The notes below the pieces were generated by a model. That model was not told the DNA's origin, did no database searches, and was given only the letters and a program-made list of their open reading frames with translations. DNA of 64,000 bases, from assembly GCA_964557545.1 (NCBI GenBank), contig CAZLAK010000002.1:1-64000 (forward strand), in the 5' to 3' direction. Numbering within the stretch: the first letter of the stretch is position 1; the number at the start of each line of letters is the position of its first letter. This document shows, one piece after another, positions 59,262 through 64,000 of the stretch. The translations under genes were made by a program, and so were the position numbers. This stretch comes from CAZLAK01 sp964557545 (lineage in GTDB: Bacteria; Bacillota; Desulfotomaculia; Desulfotomaculales; Pelotomaculaceae).

Positions 59262-60125
59262 TTACTGGTTATAAAATTCTTCCACAGCAGCCGCCAGCTG
59301 TTCGAAGAACATGTCCGGCGTGTTGTTCTGGTACTCGAGTATCTTCTGACTCTCTTTGGTGTCGTACCAGTCAAACCAGCCCGGACGCTCGGAATAGACG
59401 GCCTCTTCCACCGGGAAATCGAGGACTTTTAAGTGTCTTTCTGCCCACTGGTAACCGAGCATCTGCCAGTCCTTGCCGCCTGCTATATTGAATATTTTGT
59501 TGCGCGCCTCTTTTCTTACAGCCGAATTAAACAGGGCAGTGGCCACGTCGTCACGGTGGACAAATTCCACCCGCTGCTCTCTCATAAACTGCCACGGATT
59601 TGGGTCGTAGAATACGGGTATAACTACACCGGAAATCCGCAGGATAGTGTAGGGTATGCCGGAAGCCAAAACCACTTTTTCTGCTTCAATCTTGCTTTCG
59701 GCGTAAAGGTCAGTGGGCACCTGGGGGTGATCCACCCTGATGGGGGGCTCTTCGTCAACAGTAAAACCGTAAGTGGAAACCGAGGAGGAAAAGACAAACT
59801 GCACGTCCCTGCCGGTAGCGGCTAAGGCGTCGAGAACGTTCTTAGTGCCCAAGACGTTAACGGCCATGGTCTTCTCGCGGTCAGTGCACAGGTGGGTCAT
59901 CAGGGCAGCCAGGTGGATAACGGCGTCAACCCCGGCCACCGCCTCCTTGAGCGTGTCTAGCTCATTGACATAGCCCTTGTAAACAGTAATGCCTTTTTCG
60001 CCTTCTAAACCCTCAAAATTGGCTTGGGGGATATCAAAGACCACTACCTCATTGCCGGAAGCCAGCGACCTCTTTACCAGTTCCCGGCCGATGTTGCCCG
60101 CGCCCCCGGTTATTAAGATTTTCAT
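59262..60125 (-). CDS. NAD-dependent epimerase/dehydratase family protein
   Basis: A 287-residue extended SDR protein. NAD loop TGGAGNIGRELVKRS (7-21), serine region VFSSSVSTYG and YxxxK in YAESK (near 145). The substrate is unknown; in this operon it may act on a nucleotide-sugar-like or cofactor intermediate. It overlaps the Mrp gene by 4 bases (ATGA-type overlap). Confidence 0.85.
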   Translation of the reverse strand: MKILITGGAGNIGRELVKRSLASGNEVVVFDIPQANFEGLEGEKGITVYKGYVNELDTLKEAVAGVDAVIHLAALMTHLCTDREKTMAVNVLGTKNVLDALAATGRDVQFVFSSSVSTYGFTVDEEPPIRVDHPQVPTDLYAESKIEAEKVVLASGIPYTILRISGVVIPVFYDPNPWQFMREQRVEFVHRDDVATALFNSAVRKEARNKIFNIAGGKDWQMLGYQWAERHLKVLDFPVEEAVYSERPGWFDWYDTKESQKILEYQNNTPDMFFEQLAAAVEEFYNQ

Positions 60126-61000
60126 TTCTTAACAACCCTTCTTTCCTCAATATTTTTTATCAGTTTTTCCGTTACCCCCCTAAAGGCTACCGCTGCCGGC
60201 GACTCGGGGTAACCGGCGGTTACCGGAACACCTTCGTCAGCCGCCAATCCGGCATAACCGTCCAGCGGAACTCGTCCTAAAAAGGGGATTTTGTAAGTCC
60301 TGGCCAGAGCCTCACCGCCGCCGCTGCCCAAGAGAGAAATACTCTCTCCGCAGTGCGGGCAGCAGAAATCGCTCATATTTTCCACCAGTCCCAAAAGCGG
60401 CACGCCGAGTTCTAGCGCACTGTTTATGGCCTTGCTGCAGACAACAACCGAAACTTCTTGCGGGGAAGTAACTACCACTACTCCGTCTAAGGAGGGTATG
60501 GATTTCATAATGGTCACCGGCTCATCACCCGTGCCAGGTGGCAGGTCGACCAGCAGGTAATCGAGTTCCCCCCACTGCACGGTAGCCAGCAACTGGCGGA
60601 TAACCCGGGCCTTGTAGTGCCCTTTCCACATGACGGGGGTAGCTTCGCCCGGCCAAAACAGGCTTACAGACATTACCTTTACTCCGTTGTTAGTCTCGAC
60701 TGGAACCAGGCCGTAGGCTCCTTTCAGTTCCGTTCTCCCCGCCAGGCCGGTCAGCTTGGGAACACTGGGACCGTGTACATCGGCGTCCATTATTCCCACC
60801 TTATAACCTTTCTCCCGCAAAACAGCCGCCACGTTCACTACCACACTTGTCTTGCCCACACCGCCCTTGCCGCTCAAAACGGCAATTTTGGTTTTTACAT
60901 CTCTTAGGGCAGCGGCAATCGGTCCCTGCGCACCGGCCAGCTCGTTCTTTAATTTTTCCCGGTAACTGATTACCTCGTAAAGTTCTTGTGGTTTGGTCAC
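60122..61000 (-). CDS. Mrp/NBP35-family FeS-carrier ATPase
   Basis: A 292-residue P-loop ATPase with deviant Walker A SGKGGVGKTSVVVN (near 41) and MDADVHGPSVPKL. A CxxC pair (CCPHCG, near 215) of the type used to hold a bridging FeS cluster is present. Such proteins deliver FeS clusters to target enzymes. The two DUF362-ferredoxin proteins next to it are natural targets. GTG start, AGGGGGTGA 5 bases ahead; 4 bases after the DUF362 gene. Confidence 0.9.
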   Translation of the reverse strand: MTKPQELYEVISYREKLKNELAGAQGPIAAALRDVKTKIAVLSGKGGVGKTSVVVNVAAVLREKGYKVGIMDADVHGPSVPKLTGLAGRTELKGAYGLVPVETNNGVKVMSVSLFWPGEATPVMWKGHYKARVIRQLLATVQWGELDYLLVDLPPGTGDEPVTIMKSIPSLDGVVVVTSPQEVSVVVCSKAINSALELGVPLLGLVENMSDFCCPHCGESISLLGSGGGEALARTYKIPFLGRVPLDGYAGLAADEGVPVTAGYPESPAAVAFRGVTEKLIKNIEERRVVKK

Positions 61001-61004
61001 GGGC

Positions 61005-62126
61005 TCACCCCCTTAAAGTTAGGACCTCGTAATCCCTTGTACCCAGCCCCATCTTCTCGGCCTCCTCAAGAACAACACGCGGGTCTATGCCCGTAATGCC
61101 GGCAAATTTATCTGTGCCTTTTTCCATCACCCCTGCCCGCTCTGCCGCCGATCCGGGTATGCCTTTTGCCCAGGCGACCATGTCGCAGGTCAGAGAATCT
61201 ATAGCCACCGGGTCACGGGAAACGAGCACGCCCAGATCCGGAACAAAGGGCAGGTCGCACCACGGGTGGCGGTAAGTTTGGGGCACGACGTCGAGCAGTA
61301 AATTAACAAATATAGCCTTCTTTTTCAGGGTCTTTAAAAGCGCACCCGGCGCCTCGGCTACCCGCTTCTGAAAGAGAGAAACTTTTTGCGGCGTCAGGTA
61401 AAGCGCCTTGGCCGGGCAGGCCGCCAGGCACAGGCCACAGCCGGCGCACAAAGTCGGGTCATAAAAAAGTTTTTTGCCGTCCAGCTTTAACGCTCCCCAC
61501 TGGCAGCATCCAGCACACGCCCCGCAACTGTTACACTTCGCACCTTCCCATTCCGGCCTCATGCCCTCAAAAATGCGGGCCTTGCCGGAGTTGTTTAAAC
61601 ACTCGACAGCCGTGTTGACAATAGCCCCGGCCATACCCGCCATGGGGTGGGCGGTTACATGAGTCACAACCACCAGGCACTCGGCTTCTCTAAAGGCCCT
61701 GGCCACTTCCACCCCGCCGAGCTCTGCACCGCCGGTAGATATGAATTCCCCGTCATCTCCCTCGTAACCGTTGGCGATAAAACGGTCACACCCCAGTGAC
61801 GCTTCCGTGTATCCCATGGCGTCGGCAGCTGCCAGCCAGGAGTCTCCAATCACCTTACCCTTAGGAAAAAACCTGGAGGTGTCGGCAACGGCGGGAAACC
61901 CTTCCATTTCCTTGATTTTTTCGACAATGCCCCGCAAATAGACCGGCCTTATATGACGTGTGTAGCCTGGCGGGCAGTAATTGGCCTTAATAACTGTGAC
62001 TTTCTTCCCGCGCGGTATAACTTCCGCCAGTTGCGCGGTTTCAAGTACTATACCGATCTTTTGTAGATAATCATTGAATTTTCCGTCCGCTCTTAAGTCA
62101 ATGGCGTAGATGTCTGCCACCGCCAC
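61005..62126 (-). CDS. DUF362 protein with two 4Fe-4S motifs (copy 2)
   Basis: About 373 residues. The DUF362 fold carries an inserted ferredoxin (CNSCGACAGCC near 205 and CAGCGLCLAACP near 230). The position of the LarA-like lysine in copy 1 is Val/Asn here (HPMAGMAGAIVN), so it cannot hold a cofactor the same way. It may be a partner subunit or a chaperone. GTG 62126 has AGGGGG 6 bases ahead; the frame runs to 62147. Confidence 0.85.
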   Translation of the reverse strand: MAVADIYAIDLRADGKFNDYLQKIGIVLETAQLAEVIPRGKKVTVIKANYCPPGYTRHIRPVYLRGIVEKIKEMEGFPAVADTSRFFPKGKVIGDSWLAAADAMGYTEASLGCDRFIANGYEGDDGEFISTGGAELGGVEVARAFREAECLVVVTHVTAHPMAGMAGAIVNTAVECLNNSGKARIFEGMRPEWEGAKCNSCGACAGCCQWGALKLDGKKLFYDPTLCAGCGLCLAACPAKALYLTPQKVSLFQKRVAEAPGALLKTLKKKAIFVNLLLDVVPQTYRHPWCDLPFVPDLGVLVSRDPVAIDSLTCDMVAWAKGIPGSAAERAGVMEKGTDKFAGITGIDPRVVLEEAEKMGLGTRDYEVLTLRG

Positions 62127-62182
62127 CTGACACCCCCTAATTGTCACCCGCCAAATTTGGCACAGGTCATTCTTTTGTAGGT

Positions 62183-62216
62183 GCCGTTAGTCCAAGGCAG
62201 GCCTTGGACTAACGGC
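62183..62216. repeat. 16-bp near-perfect palindrome between the two DUF362 genes
   Basis: Arms GCCGTTAGTCCAAGGC and GCCTTGGACTAACGGC (16 bp) with a 2-base centre. No T tract follows on either strand. It may be an mRNA stabiliser or processing site in the operon, or an operator. Confidence 0.9.
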
Positions 62217-62230
62217 TAGGTCATTATTTT

Positions 62231-63577
62231 TTAAGCAAATTCCTTCCAGGCGCCCTCGACGAATTTAACCCGCTTGAAGGGCTCTACACCCTGGTCTTTG
62301 GTAACGTGTCCACCGGTTTCGAAGTGCTTGCGCAATATCAAGGTGGTGGGGAATGGCTCGATCTGAGCCTTGCCCAAGTTCTCTGGCGTGAGTACTGGTT
62401 CATAGGTTATAAGTTCGTAGTTCGAAGTGCCCATGCCGATCTTCTCGGCCGCCCGGATCTGGATGCGCGGCGTCACCAGGTTGACCGCTTTGAACTTGTC
62501 GTCGCCCGGCTTTAAGCCCAGCTGATCGGCGCGCGAGCCCGGTATGTTGGGTGCTGCGTCAATGAGGTCCAGTGTAGCCGCGTCGATGGCCACAATGTCC
62601 TTGCTGGCCAGGATGCCGATGTCAGGCACAATGGGCAAGCCGGCCCACGGGAAGCAGTCGCATTCAGGGCAGACGTCCTGCACGTACGAAATAAAGGCCA
62701 CTTTTTCTGGGTCAAATGTTTTCAGGCAGCCCTTAGCTGCGTCGGCCATGGCAATCTGGGCGTAGGGGAAGTAGTCGTCCCTGAAGCCGATGGCGCTCTC
62801 GCCGGTAAACATGCAGGTGACCTGGCAGCTGTAGCAGAGACGGCACTTGCTGTAATCAAACTCCAGTCCCTTGTCGGTGATGGCAATAGCCCCTTCTGGA
62901 CAACCATCAACGCAAAACTTGTGCCACTTGCACTCTTTGCCGGCACAGTTCTGAGCGTTGACCAGCGGGTAACCGATGGCGTCTGCGGGATCGCCCCACA
63001 TGGCCAGGTGAGTTACATACTTGCCGCGCTTGGACTGGGCCCCAATGCCGATGTTTTTAATGGCCCCACCAAAGGAAGTGATGGAGTGGCCCTTAGCGTG
63101 GGCGAGGTCAATCAGCACGTCGGCACAGGCCAGGGCACGGCCAATGTAGGTTTCTTTCAAGATGTTACCTTCCGGAATTTCTACCCGCACGTCGTCGTGA
63201 CCGATCCAGCCGTCAATTATAACAAAAGGACAACCAAGGGAACTGGGGTTAAAACCGTGCCTGTAGCCGCCTTTCAAGGAGTGGATCTCGTCAAAACGCG
63301 AGTTGAAGAGGTGATAGGTGAGAGTGGTGGAATCGCAAACAAAAGGCTTGCCGCCGCACTTCTTGACTTCTTCCACGATGCAGGCCACGTCTTCGGGGCG
63401 CAGGCAGGCGTTGCGGTTCCACTCACCATTGTGAATCTTAATGGCCACGCTGTCTCCGGGCTTTATGCACTTGTCAATTTCGGCCATGTAGAACAGTTCC
63501 TTGGCCTTTGCTGCTTTACTTTCTGCCCAGTTCGTCGCGCCACTGGGAGAAAAATAAACTTTGCTCTTCTTAGACAC
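62231..63577 (-). CDS. DUF362 protein with ferredoxin motifs; LarA-like residues
   Basis: About 448 residues. Two 4Fe-4S motifs lie near 207-242 (CKWHKFCVDGCP, CRLCYSCQVTC). The first part keeps the DUF362 pattern LIDLAHAKGHSITSFGG then AIKNIG. His164, Lys174 and His190 (numbered from GTG 63577) have the same spacing (10 and 16) as LarA His174, Lys184 and His200, which in LarA are catalytic, NPN-bound and nickel-ligating respectively. An Arg-Pro (LRP, near 60) recalls the TRP of LarA. GTG 63577 with GGAGGTG 7 bases ahead. First gene of the operon with larBCE. Confidence 0.85.
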   Translation of the reverse strand: MSKKSKVYFSPSGATNWAESKAAKAKELFYMAEIDKCIKPGDSVAIKIHNGEWNRNACLRPEDVACIVEEVKKCGGKPFVCDSTTLTYHLFNSRFDEIHSLKGGYRHGFNPSSLGCPFVIIDGWIGHDDVRVEIPEGNILKETYIGRALACADVLIDLAHAKGHSITSFGGAIKNIGIGAQSKRGKYVTHLAMWGDPADAIGYPLVNAQNCAGKECKWHKFCVDGCPEGAIAITDKGLEFDYSKCRLCYSCQVTCMFTGESAIGFRDDYFPYAQIAMADAAKGCLKTFDPEKVAFISYVQDVCPECDCFPWAGLPIVPDIGILASKDIVAIDAATLDLIDAAPNIPGSRADQLGLKPGDDKFKAVNLVTPRIQIRAAEKIGMGTSNYELITYEPVLTPENLGKAQIEPFPTTLILRKHFETGGHVTKDQGVEPFKRVKFVEGAWKEFA

Positions 63578-63747
63578 TGTCAAGCACCTCCAAATTATAA
63601 GAAACCAAAATTTTCACGCAGTTGTACTCCGCCGCCTACACTTTTACCCTTTTGCCTCCAGATCTCCCGGCTAACACCCCCTTTTCTCATATTGAAACAA
63701 ACTGTAGTAATTTGAGAATTTTGTGTTTATTTCTGAGTAAGAAACGA

Positions 63748-63763
63748 TGCAAAAGAAGTGCCA
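63748..63763 (-). promoter_or_regulatory. Sigma-54 promoter of the DUF362-lar operon
   Basis: Minus strand TGGCAC-TTCTT-TTGCA, an exact -24/-12 element. The start would be near 63736, about 160 bases ahead of the first gene. Confidence 0.82.
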
Positions 63764-63939
63764 AACCCTAATATTTGTGTTTTGGTAACCAAAAATAAAA
63801 AATGCTGCCTTGAAAGGTCAGCAGCAAATTCTTTTATTTTTATTTTTTGTGACGAACCAGTGGTCTATTAGAGAACAAATTTGTTGCATTTATTAAAACC
63901 GGCACCGTTACATTTTAAAACTACAATAAGTTAAAACAC

Positions 63940-63952
63940 GGTGCCAGGCACC
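63940..63952 (+). repeat. GGTGCCAGGCACC core repeat
   Basis: Near-perfect palindrome GGTGCCAGGCACC followed by seven T; it shares the core of the 33-bp repeats at 33596 and 41627. Also pairs as ACGGTGCC with GGCACCGT at 63901-63908, so it can form an alternative hairpin. Confidence 0.8.
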
Positions 63953-64000
63953 TTTTTTTAACTTTTTAAAGCTTAAACTTGCCTACTGAAGACTGCAGCC

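Larger units (their letters stand above)
63578..64000. other. Leader and promoter region of the DUF362-lar operon
   Basis: Contains the sigma-54 promoter, a TTGAAACAAACT box (63692-63703) inside an inverted repeat TTCTCATATT / AATTTGAGAA (63684-63718) and a weak TGCTG/CAGCA hairpin near 63801-63823. TGCAACAAAT (minus, 63879-63888), also seen in the AOR leader, and the GGTGCCAGGCACC core at 63940 are also present. No gene is seen. Confidence 0.6.

Noticed and set aside
1..64000. tRNA, rRNA, CRISPR, prophage or complete insertion sequence
   Set aside because: No cloverleaf-like sequence, spacer array, integrase, transposase or phage structural gene was found on either strand.

Overview
The window looks like chromosome of a strictly anaerobic, probably spore-forming Firmicute of the Peptococcaceae type (relatives of Thermincola, Desulfotomaculum, Pelotomaculum or Desulfitobacterium). 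The grounds are a mid-50% GC look with AT-rich intergenic regions, strong GGAGG ribosome sites with many GTG/TTG starts, PyrR attenuators and an M-box riboswitch, ylqG/ylqH, a DUF1659-DUF2922-YvrJ cassette, a YtvI-like permease, a reductive dehalogenase locus, a tungsten-type aldehyde ferredoxin oxidoreductase (AOR) and several sigma-54 promoters. No rRNA, tRNA, CRISPR array, prophage or intact insertion sequence was seen. The species assignment is inference.

Layout. 0.3-5.1 kb: carAB (minus) behind two tandem PyrR-type attenuators, divergent from a sirtuin. 5-10.6 kb: a small unknown gene, a DRG-type GTPase, a glucan phosphorylase and the decayed remnant of a second phosphorylase. 10.7-16.6 kb: one reductive-dehalogenase cluster on the minus strand: rdhB, rdhA, a CprK/Fnr-type regulator, a membrane FMN/FeS protein (RdhC/NosR-like), a 37-codon membrane peptide, ApbE flavin transferase, a Gx-type membrane protein and a NusG-II protein. 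This reads as a complete route from a membrane flavin carrier to an exported corrinoid/FeS dehalogenase. 16.9-21.1 kb: AmmeMemoRadiSam genes, a LysE exporter and ylqGH. 21.2-25.9 kb: a livKHMGF branched-chain amino acid ABC operon. 26.4-30 kb: a TrkH/KtrB potassium channel, an unknown gene and an M-box-controlled corA. 30-42 kb: mixed housekeeping genes: a GltD/ferredoxin/MvhD flavoprotein, a YtvI-like permease, galE, the yvrJ cassette, a GGDEF/HD-GYP protein, an HtrA-like protease, FmdB, an Rrf2 regulator and a YkgJ protein.

41.7-55.7 kb is a tungsten/alcohol-aldehyde region: an Fe-alcohol dehydrogenase with a sigma-54 promoter, a sigma-54 activator, a frameshifted radical SAM maturase of the tungsten-cofactor type, a MoaD-like protein, FmdE, a peptide/nickel-type ABC importer with a methyltransferase, and AOR itself behind a sigma-54 promoter. 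55.8-63.6 kb is a long minus-strand operon with its own sigma-54 promoter: DUF362-ferredoxin (two copies), an Mrp ATPase, an NAD-dependent epimerase, two small unknown proteins, LarB, LarC (first half only), LarE and a ThiS-like sulfur carrier.

The most interesting point is this last operon. It makes the nickel-pincer nucleotide (NPN) cofactor but has no LarA. The first DUF362 protein carries His, Lys and His residues at the same spacing (10 and 16) as His174, Lys184 and His200 of LarA, which respectively catalyse, hold NPN and ligate nickel. I propose that it is a LarA-like nickel-pincer enzyme fused to a ferredoxin module. Four sigma-54 promoters (alcohol dehydrogenase, AOR, the MvhD-type flavoprotein and the DUF362-lar operon) suggest a shared regulon.
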